In this document: one piece after another, positions 28,895 to 38,088 of the stretch
Layout: each line of letters opens with the position of its first letter
How positions within the stretch are numbered: the stretch's first letter is position 1
Source of the DNA: Alphaproteobacteria bacterium
Lineage (GTDB): Bacteria > Pseudomonadota > Alphaproteobacteria > Rhodospirillales > Magnetospirillaceae
Length of the DNA stretch: 54,597 nt
Reading direction: 5' to 3'
Assembly (NCBI GenBank): GCA_021325215.1
Contig: JAJPHO010000125.1
Coordinates: forward strand, 1 to 54,597
Made by a program: the position numbers and the translations under genes
The notes under the pieces: model-generated
The model's database searches: none
Told to the model about the DNA's origin: nothing
What the model saw: only the letters and a program-made list of their open reading frames with translations

Positions 28895-30359
28895 GGTCTA
28901 CCGCCTTGCGCCAGCCGGCCAACAGCTTTTTGCGTTCGCGTTCGGCCAGGCGTGGGGTGAAGCCGGCATCGCGGTGCCAGCAGGCGGCGATCTGATCGAG
29001 ATCGTCGAACAATCCGGCCTGCAGGCCGGCCAGGAAGGCGGCGCCCAGAGCCGTGGTCTCGGTCACCGCCGGACGCGCCACCGGCGTGTCGAGAATGTCG
29101 GCCAGGAACTGCATGACCCACCCATTGGCCGCCATGCCGCCATCGACACGGATCTCGTAGATGTCGCCCGCCCCGTCGGCATTCATCGCCGCCAGCAGGT
29201 CGCTGGTCTGGTAGCACACGGCTTCGAGGGCGGCACGCACGATCTCGGCGATGCCGGTGGCGCGGGTCAGGCCGAAAATGGCGCCGCGCGCATCCGGGTC
29301 CCAATAAGGTGCGCCGAGTCCGGTGAAAGCCGGCACCAGATAGACCCCGGCATTGTGGCCGAGGCCCGAGGCCAGGCTTTCGGTCTGCCCCGCCGTTTCG
29401 ATCAGCTTCAGCCCGTCGCGCAGCCACTGCACGGCCGCGCCGGCGACGAAGATGCTGCCTTCCAGCGCATAGCTCGCCTGGCCGTTCAGGCGATAGGCCA
29501 GGGTGGTCAGCAGCGAATTCTTCGACGGCACCGGATTGGACCCGGTATTCATCAGCATGAAGCAGCCTGTGCCGTAGGTGCTTTTCACCATGCCGGGGGT
29601 GAAGCAGGCTTGCCCGATCGCCGCGGCCTGCTGATCGCCGGCCATGCCGCCGATGGTGATGCGGTGATCCAGCAGCCCTTCGGCGGTGGTGCCGAAATCG
29701 GCGGCATTGTCCTTGATCTCGGGCAGCAGCGAGGCGGGCACGCCGAACAGCGACAGCAACTCCTCGTCCCAGGCCTGGCGGTGAATGTCGTAGAGCAGGG
29801 TGCGCGCCGCGTTGGTCGCGTCGGTGGCGTGCGAGGCGCCCCCCGTCAGGCGCCACAGCAGGAAGCAATCGATGGTGCCGAAGGCCAGCTCGCCGCGCTC
29901 GGCCGCCGCCCGCGCGCCCGGCACAGTGTCGAGCAGCCAGGAGATTTTCGTGGCCGAGAAATAGCTGTCGAGCAGCAGGCCGGTCTTCTGCTGCACCTTG
30001 TCCTTATGGCCGGCTTCGACCAGGCGGCGGCAGGTCTCGGCGGTGCGCCGGTCCTGCCAGACGATGGCGCGGGCCAGCGGTTTGCCGGTCTTGCGATCCC
30101 ACAGCACGGTGGTTTCGCGCTGATTGGTGATGCCGATGCCGGCGACGCGCCATCCCTGCTGCGCGGCATGGGCGGTTATGCGGCGCAGCAGGCCGAGGGT
30201 CGAGGTCCAGATTTCCTCGGGGTCGTGCTCGACCCAGCCGTCATGCGGGAAATGCTGGGTCAGTTCCTTCTGGACGGTATGGAGCGCCTGCCCCTGCCGA
30301 TCGAACAGGATACAGCGGGTACTCGTGGTCCCCTGGTCGATCGCAAGCAGGCAATCCAT
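28878..30359 (-). CDS. glpK: Glycerol kinase (493 aa)
   Basis: Phosphorylates glycerol with ATP. FGGY-family features: [20 protein letters not shown] at the N-terminus, [31 protein letters not shown], the glycerol-binding [14 protein letters not shown], and [16 protein letters not shown] with [16 protein letters not shown] in the C-terminal lobe. The length matches the family. It starts three bases after the manD stop and overlaps glpD by 17 bases. No glycerol facilitator glpF is present, so glycerol probably arises inside the cell from a glycoside rather than being taken up free. Confidence 0.95.
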   Translation of the reverse strand: MDCLLAIDQGTTSTRCILFDRQGQALHTVQKELTQHFPHDGWVEHDPEEIWTSTLGLLRRITAHAAQQGWRVAGIGITNQRETTVLWDRKTGKPLARAIVWQDRRTAETCRRLVEAGHKDKVQQKTGLLLDSYFSATKISWLLDTVPGARAAAERGELAFGTIDCFLLWRLTGGASHATDATNAARTLLYDIHRQAWDEELLSLFGVPASLLPEIKDNAADFGTTAEGLLDHRITIGGMAGDQQAAAIGQACFTPGMVKSTYGTGCFMLMNTGSNPVPSKNSLLTTLAYRLNGQASYALEGSIFVAGAAVQWLRDGLKLIETAGQTESLASGLGHNAGVYLVPAFTGLGAPYWDPDARGAIFGLTRATGIAEIVRAALEAVCYQTSDLLAAMNADGAGDIYEIRVDGGMAANGWVMQFLADILDTPVARPAVTETTALGAAFLAGLQAGLFDDLDQIAACWHRDAGFTPRLAERERKKLLAGWRKAVDRVRSC

Positions 30360-30362
30360 GGC

Positions 30363-31571
30363 TCACCAGTTCCACATGGTTCCGTCTTCGAGACGGGCGA
30401 CGGGCAGATAGGCTCGCTTATAAGGATATTTCTCCGCCAGCTTTTCGTCGATATCCACGCCGTGACCAATTGTATCACCGGGGAACAGGAACCCATCCTC
30501 GAAGCGATAGGCATGCGGGAACACCGCGTCGGTCTCTTCGGTGTGGCGCATATATTCCTGGATGCCGAAATTGGGCACCCAGCTGTCGAAATGCAGCGCC
30601 GCACCCATGGTGACCGGCGACAGATCGGTCGCGCCGTGGCTGCCGGTGCGCACCTGGTAGATCGCGGCCAGATCGGCGATCCGGCGCAGATGGGTGATGC
30701 CGCCGGCCCGCACCACCGTGGTGCGGATGTAATCGATCAGCTGGTTCTGGATCAGGTCCTTGCAGTCCCAGATGGTGTTGAAGATCTCGCCCACCGCCAG
30801 CGGAGTCGTGGTGTGCTGGCGGATCAGCTTGAAGCTTTCCTGATTTTCGGCCGGGGTGGTGTCTTCCAGCCAGAACAGGCGATAGGGTTCCAGATCCTTG
30901 CCCAGGCGCCCGGCCTCGATCGGCGTCAGGCGGTGATGGGCATCGTGCAGCAGGTGATGGTCGAAGCCGTAGGTGTCGCGCAGCGTCTCGAACAGCTTGG
31001 GTACGAAGCGCAGATATTTCGGCGTGTCCCACACCGTTTCGGACGGCAGCGAGGCATCGGCCGGTTCGTAGAACAGCTTGCCGCGGCCGACGCCATAGGC
31101 GTCCTTGATGCCGGGAACGCCCGACTGGGCGCGGATCGCCTTGTAGCCCATCTCGATGTAATGGCCGACCGCGTCGATGGTTTCTTCGAGGTCGCCGCCA
31201 TTGGCATGGCCATAGACCATCACGCCCTCGCGGCTCTTGCCGCCCAGCAGGTCGTAGAGCGGCATATTGGCCATCTTGGCCTTGATGTCCCACAGCGCGG
31301 TGTCGACCGCGGCGATGGCCGACATGGTCACCGGGCCGCGACGCCAATAGGCGCCGCGATAGAGATATTGCCAGATGTCCTCGATCTGGCGCGGATCGCG
31401 GCCGATCAGGCAGGGGATGACATGGTCTTCCAGATAAGAGACCACCGACAGCTCGCGCCCGTTCAAGGTGGCGTCGCCGATGCCGTGCACGCCCTGGTCG
31501 GTGACGATCTTCAGGGTGACGAAATTGCGTCCGGGGCAGGTGACGATGACCTTCGCCGCTTGGATTTTCAT
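30363..31571 (-). CDS. manD: Mannonate dehydratase ManD, enolase superfamily (402 aa)
   Basis: Dehydrates D-mannonate to 2-keto-3-deoxy-D-gluconate. It shows the enolase-superfamily layout with the ManD-specific block [15 protein letters not shown] near residue 145, the [16 protein letters not shown] metal/base region, [27 protein letters not shown] and the C-terminal [20 protein letters not shown]. Length 402 matches characterised ManD proteins. It is first gene of the manD-glpK-glpD-MFS-GH31 operon, divergent from a GntR-type regulator. -10 like TACAAT lies at 31607-31602 on the minus strand. Some ManD homologues prefer gluconate or have low activity, so the substrate is inferred. Confidence 0.92.
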   Translation of the reverse strand: MKIQAAKVIVTCPGRNFVTLKIVTDQGVHGIGDATLNGRELSVVSYLEDHVIPCLIGRDPRQIEDIWQYLYRGAYWRRGPVTMSAIAAVDTALWDIKAKMANMPLYDLLGGKSREGVMVYGHANGGDLEETIDAVGHYIEMGYKAIRAQSGVPGIKDAYGVGRGKLFYEPADASLPSETVWDTPKYLRFVPKLFETLRDTYGFDHHLLHDAHHRLTPIEAGRLGKDLEPYRLFWLEDTTPAENQESFKLIRQHTTTPLAVGEIFNTIWDCKDLIQNQLIDYIRTTVVRAGGITHLRRIADLAAIYQVRTGSHGATDLSPVTMGAALHFDSWVPNFGIQEYMRHTEETDAVFPHAYRFEDGFLFPGDTIGHGVDIDEKLAEKYPYKRAYLPVARLEDGTMWNW

Positions 31572-31651
31572 TGTGATCTGCCTTTCTGCCAGACACGTTG
31601 TATTGTAGACTCAGCGTTGACCGGAACACTTTGGTCTGTCAAGTTTCTCGT

Positions 31652-31668
31652 AATTGGTAAGTTCAATT
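31652..31668. promoter_or_regulatory. Candidate operator of GntR/FadR-type regulator (auto/manD region)
   Basis: AATTGGTAAGTTCAATT is an inverted repeat (AATTG...CAATT) that fits the FadR-subfamily pattern AATTGGTnnnACCAATT at all but two defined positions. It lies between manD and the regulator, 16 bases before the regulator ATG. A weaker half-site TTTGGTCTGTCAAG occurs at 31630-31643. Related sites lie upstream of the TonB-dependent receptor. Confidence 0.5.
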
Positions 31669-31683
31669 TTGGAGCCCACGGCC

Positions 31684-32490
31684 ATGGCCGCCAAACCTGC
31701 CAAGAAGACCACCCGCAAAGCCGCCCCGGCGGACGGAGCCGCGGCGGGATCGCACAACCGGCTGTATCAGGAGCTGGCGCGCAAGCTGTTCGACGAGCTG
31801 GCGGCGGGCAAATATGCGGTGGGCGACCGCCTGCCGACCGAGCGCGAATTCTGCGCCGAATACAATGTCAGCCGGCCCACCGTGCGCGAGGCGATGATCG
31901 CCCTCGAAGTGCAGGGGCTGCTGGAGGTCCGCGTCGGCTCGGGCGCTTATGTGCTGCGCCTGCCGGGCAAGGATGACAGCCCCGGCTTCACCGTCACCGC
32001 CTTTGAGCTGACCGAGGCCCGCCTGCTGTTCGAAGGCGAGGCGGCAGCCCTGGCGGCGGCCAATATCACCGACGACGAACTGAACCGGCTGGACGCGCTG
32101 GTCAAGCGCATCGGCGCCGACAATATCGGCGCCGCGATCAGCGAAGAGGCCGACCGCGATTTCCATCTGCTGATCGCGTCCTCGACCGGCAATGTCGCGG
32201 TGGCGCGCACCATCGAGGAATTGTGGCGGATGCGCGCCTCGTCGCCGGAATGCGTTCTGCTGCACGAGAAGGCCCGCAGCGCCAACGTCAAGCCGGTGGC
32301 GGAAGAACACCGCAAGATCGTCGAGGCTTTGCGGACCCGCGACCCTTCCTTGGCGCGCTCGGCGATGCGGGCCCATCTGAACGCGGTGATGAACTATCTT
32401 CTGTTCGCCACCGAGCAGCAGGCGATGGAGGAGATCCGCAAATCGACCGCCTCCACCCGGGCCCGCTTTACCAAGCTCGCCTCGTTCTGA
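31684..32490 (+). CDS. GntR/FadR family transcriptional regulator (268 aa)
   Basis: A winged-helix N-terminus (YQELARKLFDELAAGKYAVGDRLPTEREFCAEYNVSRPTVREAMIALEVQGLLEVR, shown here as two blocks: LPTEREFCAEYNVS and RPTVREAMIALEVQGLL) is joined to an FCD ligand-binding domain with DRDFHLLIASSTGN, EELWRMR and EEHRKIVEALRTRD, the metal-coordinating pattern of uronate and carboxylate sensors. A basic tail of about 30 residues (AAKPAKKTTRKA) precedes the HTH. ATG 31684 is preferred: GGAG lies eight bases upstream, whereas the in-frame TTG 31654 falls inside the predicted operator. It is divergent from manD and probably represses the locus until a sugar-acid intermediate accumulates. Confidence 0.9.
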   Translation: MAAKPAKKTTRKAAPADGAAAGSHNRLYQELARKLFDELAAGKYAVGDRLPTEREFCAEYNVSRPTVREAMIALEVQGLLEVRVGSGAYVLRLPGKDDSPGFTVTAFELTEARLLFEGEAAALAAANITDDELNRLDALVKRIGADNIGAAISEEADRDFHLLIASSTGNVAVARTIEELWRMRASSPECVLLHEKARSANVKPVAEEHRKIVEALRTRDPSLARSAMRAHLNAVMNYLLFATEQQAMEEIRKSTASTRARFTKLASF

Positions 32491-32496
32491 CACCGG

Positions 32497-34782
32497 TCAG
32501 AACTTCGCGCTGGCCCTGATCCCCGCATAGGTGCTGAAGTCGCGCGGCACGATGCCGACGATGGCTTCCTGGGCGCCGAAGGTGCCGTTCAGATCCTGCA
32601 GGTCCGAGTGGTAATGCTCGTTGGTCACGTTATCGACGAAGAGGGTGACCGAGTATTTCTCGTCCGGATCGCGGATGCCCGCCGACAAATTGAGGATGCC
32701 GTAGCCCTTCTGCACCGTGTAGGGGTCCAGCGTCAGGGCGTAATTAACCGCGCTGGTATAGGCGTAGTTGGCCTGGAACACGCCGTCCCACGGAATGAAG
32801 CCCAGTTCCTTCACATAGGTCGCATTGGCCGACAGCTTCCACTTCGGCGCGTCGTACAGGCGCTTGCCCGACAGGTCCTGGGTGAACTGGCCGTTCACCT
32901 TGCTGCAATTGCCTTCCTGCGTGTTGCTCCAGCACTGGGCGCCCGGGAAATGGCGGACCTCGGCGTCGAGATAGGTGGCGTCGAAGCCGAAGCTCAGATC
33001 GCGCGTGGCCTTCAGGGTGTTGCTGACCTCGAGGCCGCGGGTGCGCACCGTGCCGACATTCTCCAGCTGGTAGGACACATTGCCCTGATAGTTCTGCAGG
33101 CCCTGGGCCTGGAAGTTGGTGTAGTCGGTGGTGAACAGGGTCGGGTTGACGGTCAGGCGATGGCCGAAGAACTGCATCTTGGCGCCGACTTCGTAATCGG
33201 ACGAGGTTTCCGGCCGGACCAGGGCGGTCGAGGCGACATTGTTGCCGAAGCCGGTCGCCAGGTTGAAGGTTTGCCCCTTATGTCCGGTCGAATGCAGGGC
33301 GAACAGCATGATGTCGTCGGTCAGCTGATATTGCGGGCCGACGCGGTAGGTGCCGTATTTGTCGTTGCTGTCGCCGCTCGGGCAGCCATAGGGCGCGGCG
33401 GCGATCAGGTTCTGGAAGGTGCAGCTGACATTTTCCTGGCCCAGGCGGCCGCCGGCGATCAGGGTCGCGCGGTCGAACAGGTCATATTCGACCTGGCCGT
33501 ACATCGCTTCCTGCTGGTCGCTGTCGGTCGCGTGCCATCCGGCCGGGCTGAACGGCCCGCGCGTGAAGGTGCGGGCGTAGTCGACCTGGGCGTAGAATAG
33601 GCCGGCGGTATAGCGGAACGGCCCCTTGTCCGACGAGACCAGGCGCAGTTCCTCGGTCCATTGCTCATTGTGGAAATAGCCCTGCTGCGAGCTGTCGCCG
33701 CTGGCGGTCGGCTTGCCGTTGACCGTGTCGATGTCCTGCCCGGCCTGCAGCGCGGTGTAGTCGGTGTCCTGGTGGTCCTTCAGGAAATAGAAGGAATGGG
33801 AGGCGATCGACATCAGGGTCGGTGCGCCGCCGCCGAAATCGTATGAGATCTTCACCGATTGGGCGTTGTTCTGATATTTCGTGCCGATGCCGTAATCGTT
33901 ATAGACGTCGGTATTGTCGAAGCCCGGCACCACGCCGTTCAGCCAGTTCGACGGCGGCTGCTTGCTGTTGCCGTGCAGGAAGGCGTTGGCCGGCAGGCTG
34001 ACCCAGGCCAGGTCGTTGGAGGTACGGCCCTTGTCGAGGTCGAGATTGACCACGACGTTCAGCTGCGAGGTCGGGTCCCAGACCAATTTGCCGTGCAGAT
34101 TGACGGTCTCGGAGCCGTCGCTGTTCGATCCCGTGTAGAGATTTTTGATCGTGCCGGGGAAGTCGTTGTAATTGACTGCGACGCGGAAACCCAGAGTGTC
34201 GGTGATCGGCCCGGAGACGAAGCCGCCGAAATTGCGCTCGGAATCCGTGGTGCCCATCGCGTCGATGCCGGCCGACAGCGTGCTGGTCGGGTTGGGCGTG
34301 ACGATATTGATCAGGCCGGCGGTGGCCGATTTGCCGTACAACGTGCTCTGCGGCCCGGCCAGCACTTCGACGCGCGAGATGTCCGACATGTTGCCGAAGG
34401 CGCGCGCCTGGAAGGCCAGCGGCACATCGTCGACCACCACGGCGGTGCTGGGCTCGACGCCGATGCCGAAGGCGCTGGTGCCGATGCCGCGGATCGCCAC
34501 CGACGAATTGATCGGCGTGACGTCGGTGCGGATCAGCAGCGAGGGGGCGACGCGGTTGAAATCCTCGAAATTCTCGATGCCGGCGGCCTGAAGCTGGTCG
34601 GCGCCGATCACCTGCACCGACAGCGGCACGTCCTGGACGTTCTGGGTGCGCTTCTGGGCGGTGACCACCACTTCCTGGAGCTCATCCGGCGCATCCGCGG
34701 CCATCGCCGAGGCCATGGGCAGAGCCAGCATGGTGAAAAAGACACCGGTGGACAAAGCGGTGCTGGAAAAAAGCGATTTCAT
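32497..34782 (-). CDS. TonB-dependent receptor (761 aa)
   Basis: Outer-membrane active transporter. A signal peptide ends near residue 29 (AMAADAP), followed by the TonB box region LQEVVVTAQKRTQNVQDVPLSVQVI, the plug domain (about 50-165, with VEVLAGPQSTLYGKSATAGLINIVT) and a 22-strand barrel ending in aromatic YAGIRASAKF. This is the family used for complex substrates by sphingomonads and caulobacters. It converges on the regulator gene with six bases between stops. GGGGAGGG precedes ATG 34782. Two AATTGGTCAT sites upstream tie it to the same regulator as manD, so it probably imports the glycoside degraded by that operon. Confidence 0.9.
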   Translation of the reverse strand: MKSLFSSTALSTGVFFTMLALPMASAMAADAPDELQEVVVTAQKRTQNVQDVPLSVQVIGADQLQAAGIENFEDFNRVAPSLLIRTDVTPINSSVAIRGIGTSAFGIGVEPSTAVVVDDVPLAFQARAFGNMSDISRVEVLAGPQSTLYGKSATAGLINIVTPNPTSTLSAGIDAMGTTDSERNFGGFVSGPITDTLGFRVAVNYNDFPGTIKNLYTGSNSDGSETVNLHGKLVWDPTSQLNVVVNLDLDKGRTSNDLAWVSLPANAFLHGNSKQPPSNWLNGVVPGFDNTDVYNDYGIGTKYQNNAQSVKISYDFGGGAPTLMSIASHSFYFLKDHQDTDYTALQAGQDIDTVNGKPTASGDSSQQGYFHNEQWTEELRLVSSDKGPFRYTAGLFYAQVDYARTFTRGPFSPAGWHATDSDQQEAMYGQVEYDLFDRATLIAGGRLGQENVSCTFQNLIAAAPYGCPSGDSNDKYGTYRVGPQYQLTDDIMLFALHSTGHKGQTFNLATGFGNNVASTALVRPETSSDYEVGAKMQFFGHRLTVNPTLFTTDYTNFQAQGLQNYQGNVSYQLENVGTVRTRGLEVSNTLKATRDLSFGFDATYLDAEVRHFPGAQCWSNTQEGNCSKVNGQFTQDLSGKRLYDAPKWKLSANATYVKELGFIPWDGVFQANYAYTSAVNYALTLDPYTVQKGYGILNLSAGIRDPDEKYSVTLFVDNVTNEHYHSDLQDLNGTFGAQEAIVGIVPRDFSTYAGIRASAKF

Positions 34783-34843
34783 GGAACCCTCCCCTGAGGT
34801 GGCTCGCCTTATGGCGTTTGCCTTAGCTATTTAGACTTTGCTA

Positions 34844-34884
34844 AATTGGTCATTCCTTGTAGCACGGAATTGGTCATACAAAAA
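34844..34884. promoter_or_regulatory. Two candidate operators upstream of the TonB-dependent receptor
   Basis: AATTGGTCAT occurs at 34844-34853 and again at 34868-34877, 24 bp apart. The second continues ACAAAAA, fitting AATTGGTnnnACCAATT with three mismatches in its right half. They lie 62-102 bases from the receptor start and match the left half of the site at 31652. The direct repeat also lies upstream of the divergent M20 peptidase gene, which could share the control. Confidence 0.5.
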
Positions 34885-34974
34885 ACAGGATAAATGACAG
34901 GCCATAACCGTACTTCCCGCAGCGTGCCGTTTCCGCCACACTTGTGTCTCTGTTGATATGGGAAGGAGCGTGCG

Positions 34975-36378
34975 ATGAGGGGTTGGAGCAAAGGGCTGGC
35001 GGCAGCCATCGGCATGGTTCTGGCGTCGGGTGCGATGGCCGCGGCGCCGGGCGAGCAGGGTTTCCGCGATCTCTATAAGGAGCTGATCGAGACCAACACC
35101 AGCGCCTCGGCCGGCGACTGCACCAAGGCGGCCAACCAGATCGCCGCGCGCCTCAAGGCGGCCGGCTACAAGGATGCCGACCTGCATCTCTATGCCCCGC
35201 CCGAGCTGCCCAAGGCCGGCCTGATCGTCGCCAAGCTCGACGGCACCGACGCCAAGGCCAAGGCGGTTCTGCTGCTGGCCCATCTCGACGTGGTCGAGGC
35301 CAAGCGCGAGGACTGGACCCGCGATCCCTTCACCCTGGTCGAAGAGGGCGGCTATTTCTATGGCCGCGGCACCTCGGACGACAAGGCGCAGGCGGCCATC
35401 TGGGCCGATTCGATGATCCGCCTGAAGCAGGAGGGCGCCAAGCCCAAGCGCACCATCAAGATGGCGCTGACCTGCGGCGAAGAAGGCGGCTTCCCCTTCA
35501 ATGGCGCCGAATGGCTGGTCGACCATCAGAAGGAGTGGATCGATGCCGGCGTCGTTCTCAATGAAGGCCGCGGCGGCGAACTGGATGCCAATGGCAAGAA
35601 GGTGCTGCTGACCGTCGAGGCCGGCGAAAAGACCTATCAGGACTTCCAGCTGGAAGTGACCAATCCCGGCGGCCATTCCTCGCAGCCGGTGCCGGACAAT
35701 GCGATCTATCGCCTGGCCACCGCGCTGGTAAAGCTGTCGCAGAGCGATACGCCGGTCACCATGAATGAGGTAACCAAGGCTTATTTCACCAAGATGGCCG
35801 ACATTCAGGGCGGCGAGATCGGCCGCGCCATGAAGGCGATCGTCGCCAATCCGAAAGACACGGCCGCCAATGCCCTGCTGTCGCAGAACAAGGGCTGGCA
35901 CGCCCAGCTGCGCACCACCTGCGTCGCCACCATGAGCGACGCCGGCCATGCCCGCAACGCTTTGCCGCAGCGGGCGCGCGCCAATATCAATTGCCGCATC
36001 TTCCCCGGCGTGCCGGTCGAGACGGTGAAGCAATATATCGTCGCCGCGATCGCCGACCCGCAGGTGGCGGTGACCCCGGTTCCGCCCGCCGCCGTCGAGG
36101 CCCATGCGCCGGAACTGACCCCGGCGGTGATGGGCCCGCTGACCAAGCTGGCCGGCGAGATGTTCCCGGGCGTGCCGGTGGTGCCGACTCTGGCCAATTG
36201 GGGCACCGATGGGCGCTTCCTCAATAATGCCGGCATCCCGACCTTCGGCATCGACGCTTTGTTCCGCGATCCCGACTTCAGCAATGTGCACGGCCTGAAC
36301 GAGCGGGTGCGCGTGCAGTCGCTGCTCGACGACCGCGAGTTCCTTTATAAGTTGGCCAAAGCTTACGCGGCCGAGTGA
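34975..36378 (+). CDS. Exported M20 family metallopeptidase (467 aa)
   Basis: Di-zinc amidohydrolase/peptidase. A signal peptide (GLAAAIGMVLASGAMA) ends near residue 23. Metal and catalytic motifs: LLLAHLDVVEA (His and Asp), FYGRGTSDDKAQAA, the general base pair in LTCGEEGGFPFNG, dimerisation-domain VTNPGGHSSQPVPDNA, and the last metal His in SNVHGLNERV. It most resembles dipeptidase/carboxypeptidase members acting in the periplasm. It is divergent from the TonB-dependent receptor and followed by a good terminator, so it is a single-gene unit. Confidence 0.9.
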   Translation: MRGWSKGLAAAIGMVLASGAMAAAPGEQGFRDLYKELIETNTSASAGDCTKAANQIAARLKAAGYKDADLHLYAPPELPKAGLIVAKLDGTDAKAKAVLLLAHLDVVEAKREDWTRDPFTLVEEGGYFYGRGTSDDKAQAAIWADSMIRLKQEGAKPKRTIKMALTCGEEGGFPFNGAEWLVDHQKEWIDAGVVLNEGRGGELDANGKKVLLTVEAGEKTYQDFQLEVTNPGGHSSQPVPDNAIYRLATALVKLSQSDTPVTMNEVTKAYFTKMADIQGGEIGRAMKAIVANPKDTAANALLSQNKGWHAQLRTTCVATMSDAGHARNALPQRARANINCRIFPGVPVETVKQYIVAAIADPQVAVTPVPPAAVEAHAPELTPAVMGPLTKLAGEMFPGVPVVPTLANWGTDGRFLNNAGIPTFGIDALFRDPDFSNVHGLNERVRVQSLLDDREFLYKLAKAYAAE

Positions 36379-36384
36379 GACGTT

Positions 36385-36424
36385 GCGCCCGGGGTGAGGG
36401 GGAGCTTATCCCGGGCGCTTATTT
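36385..36424 (+). terminator. Intrinsic terminator after the M20 peptidase gene
   Basis: GCGCCCGGG (36385-36393) and CCCGGGCGC (36410-36418) make a perfect 9-bp GC-rich stem with a 16-nt loop, followed by TTATTT. It lies six bases after the peptidase stop codon. Confidence 0.6.
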
Positions 36425-36476
36425 GAACCGCGGAGGCGCAGAGGGGCTTTGTATCCAGGCAACCCCTCTGCGGTTC
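36425..36476. repeat. Family B palindromic repeat (complete)
   Basis: The left arm GAACCGCGGAGGCGCAGAGG (36425-36444) is mirrored by CCCCTCTGCGGTTC (36463-36476), allowing for one 8-nt unit missing on the right. The units are CGC(G/A)GAGG. The position directly after a terminator in an intergenic gap is like that of families A and C. A solo left arm occurs at 20122-20143. Confidence 0.75.
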
Positions 36477-36604
36477 AATTAACCCTCAGGGCTGAGCACC
36501 GTTCGTCCGCCTCACCCCAAACGTTACACCGCATCCGCGCATAGCTACCCTACATGGCCGCGCTGTTACGAACTCCGTCCAGATGTCGAACTTCCCTTCA
36601 GAGC

Positions 36605-36615
36605 GTGTTGCTCAC
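36605..36615 (+). other. Small 5'-UTR hairpin, BON gene copy 1
   Basis: GTG-TTGCT-CAC lies 27 bases before the BON start codon. In the second BON copy the same place is GCG-TTGCT-CGC (38052-38062), so the only two differences compensate each other. The stem is short, so evidence for a functional structure is modest. Confidence 0.35.
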
Positions 36616-36641
36616 AACAACTCATTGGATGGAGTTTCGAC

Positions 36642-36947
36642 ATGACCAAGTTTTTCAACCTGACCCTCGCCGCCGCTTTCCTGTCCGCTTCGGCCCTGGC
36701 TGCTCCCGCCGCCTTCGCCCAGGACAAGGCCGCCGACCAGACCGAAACCGCCGCGGTGCAGTCCGCCATCGACCAGGACCTCAGCCTGCGCGGCGAGACC
36801 GTGACGGTGCAGACCATCGACGGCGTCGTCTATCTGCATGGTTCGGTCGACAGCGCCGCCGCCGCCGACCGCGCCGAAGCGATCGCCCGCTCGGTTGCCT
36901 CGACCGGGAAGATCGTCGACACCCTGGGCGACAGCAGCAATTCGTAA
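36642..36947 (+). CDS. BON-domain periplasmic protein, copy 1 (101 aa)
   Basis: A signal peptide (LTLAAAFLSASALAAPAAFA|QD) is followed by one BON domain (about residues 38-96: VQSAIDQDLSLRGETVTVQTIDGVVYLHGSVDSAAAADRAEAIARSV, read here as the DGVVYLHGSVDS core). BON proteins such as OsmY act in the envelope during stress and probably bind membrane surfaces. GGATGGAG precedes the ATG. The protein differs from copy 2 (38089-38394) at only two positions, both in the signal peptide (L7/M7 and L9/F9), and about 60 bases of leader are conserved too, so this is a recent duplication. Confidence 0.87.
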   Translation: MTKFFNLTLAAAFLSASALAAPAAFAQDKAADQTETAAVQSAIDQDLSLRGETVTVQTIDGVVYLHGSVDSAAAADRAEAIARSVASTGKIVDTLGDSSNS

Positions 36948-36961
36948 GGTGTCCCCGGGCC

Positions 36962-37101
36962 GTTTAATCGCCAAGGCGCCAGGGCGCTGAGAGGTTTCGG
37001 AGGTTGCTGCGCGTGCGGCAGAAACTCCATCCCCCAGCGTACCGCCGCAGGCGTTGGAACCCCGACCGCCTTTCGGCGTCTTGGCGCCTTGGCGGTTAAA
37101 C
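36962..37101. repeat. Family C palindromic repeat
   Basis: The left arm GTTTAATCGCCAAGGCGCC (36962-36980) is inverted as GGCGCCTTGGCGGTTAAAC (37083-37101), with one mismatch. The units are CGCCAAGG. The central section of about 100 nt contains no obvious gene. It occupies most of the gap between BON copy 1 and the solute-binding protein gene, and has no counterpart after BON copy 2, so it probably inserted after or outside the BON duplication. Confidence 0.75.
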
Positions 37102-37197
37102 GACCCCGCGCCCCGCGTACCGTAACCGGTGCGCGGGGCGCTTGTTTTGGCGATTCCCCGGTGAGAGGGTAAGGTTCGCTTCGCGGGGGGAGAAGAA

Positions 37198-37938
37198 ATG
37201 GCGTCCAGAATCCTTGTCGCCGTCACTATGGTCGTCTGGCTCGCCGCCGCGCGGGGAGCCGAAGAACCCCTGACTCTCTATTGGTATGAGCGTCCGCCGC
37301 TTCTCTACGAGGACGGCGGCCGGATGCGCGGCCTGATGCTGCCGGCCCTCGAGCATGTGATGGGCAGGACCGGCATTCCCTATATCTGGAAGATGGTGCC
37401 GTACAGCCGGGCCCAGGTCACCGTGCGCGACAACCGGGAGAGAGCCTGCGCCGTGGGGTGGTTCTGGTCGCCCGAGCGGGCCGGCTATGCCCAGTTCAGC
37501 CCGGCCTTCTATTACGGCCAGGCGATGGTGGCCATGGTGCGGTCGGATATGCCGGTGGCGGAACCGATCGCCGTCCGGGATTTTTTCCGCATGCCGGGCC
37601 TGAGAATGATCCAGAAGCAGGATCTGTTCCTGGGCGCCTATATCCATGCCGCGGTCCGCGAGGTTCTGCCGGAAGGCCAGATATTCACGACACCGGTCGG
37701 CATCTCGCTGATTCTGAAAATGATCGAATCGGACCGGGGCGATTTCACCATCGTGCCGAAGGAAGAGATGGATTATCTGCTGAAGACCGAATTCACCGAC
37801 GGCAGATTGCGGATCTTGAGCTTTTCCGACGTTCCCCGAACCGAGGGCCGCCACTTGATGTGCAGCAAATCGGTCCCCGCCGACTGGATGGCGCGCATCG
37901 ATGCCGCCATTTCCGCGGAAGCCAAGAACTCACGCTGA
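37198..37938 (+). CDS. Family 3 type solute-binding protein, solitary (246 aa)
   Basis: Periplasmic binding-protein fold like amino-acid ABC receptors. A signal peptide (ILVAVTMVVWLAAARG) is followed by LTLYWYERPPLLYEDGGRMRGLMLPALEHVMGR, the standard start of this fold, and lobe-2 segments GISLILKMIESDRGDFTIVPKEEM. No permease or ATPase gene is near, as is common for single-gene relatives that act as sensors or enzymes rather than transporters. GGGGGAGAAGAA precedes the ATG. It lies between the two BON genes, probably caught between them when the BON gene duplicated. The ligand is unknown. Confidence 0.75.
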   Translation: MASRILVAVTMVVWLAAARGAEEPLTLYWYERPPLLYEDGGRMRGLMLPALEHVMGRTGIPYIWKMVPYSRAQVTVRDNRERACAVGWFWSPERAGYAQFSPAFYYGQAMVAMVRSDMPVAEPIAVRDFFRMPGLRMIQKQDLFLGAYIHAAVREVLPEGQIFTTPVGISLILKMIESDRGDFTIVPKEEMDYLLKTEFTDGRLRILSFSDVPRTEGRHLMCSKSVPADWMARIDAAISAEAKNSR

Positions 37939-38088
37939 CGCTCAGTCATTCGGTCCCGCGAACCCGACCGTTACAGCAGGGCCGCACAACGCCGCCCTGC
38001 GTGCCGCGCATGTTACGAAGCCGGATGCGCTGTCGAACTTCCTATTAGAGCGCGTTGCTCGCAACAACTCACTGGATGGAGTTTCGAC

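Noticed and set aside
28707-31976. A 1089-residue open frame on the plus strand opposite glpD, glpK and manD
   Set aside because: It is antisense to three clear genes. Its product is rich in Gly, Ala, Gln and Arg with no domain, as expected from mirrored codons in GC-rich DNA.
36586-38062. EcfG-type (GGAAC...CGTT) stress promoter in front of the BON genes
   Set aside because: Only CGAAC followed at a wrong spacing (about 14 nt) by CGTT is seen, and the CGTT is not present in copy 1, so the match is not convincing.
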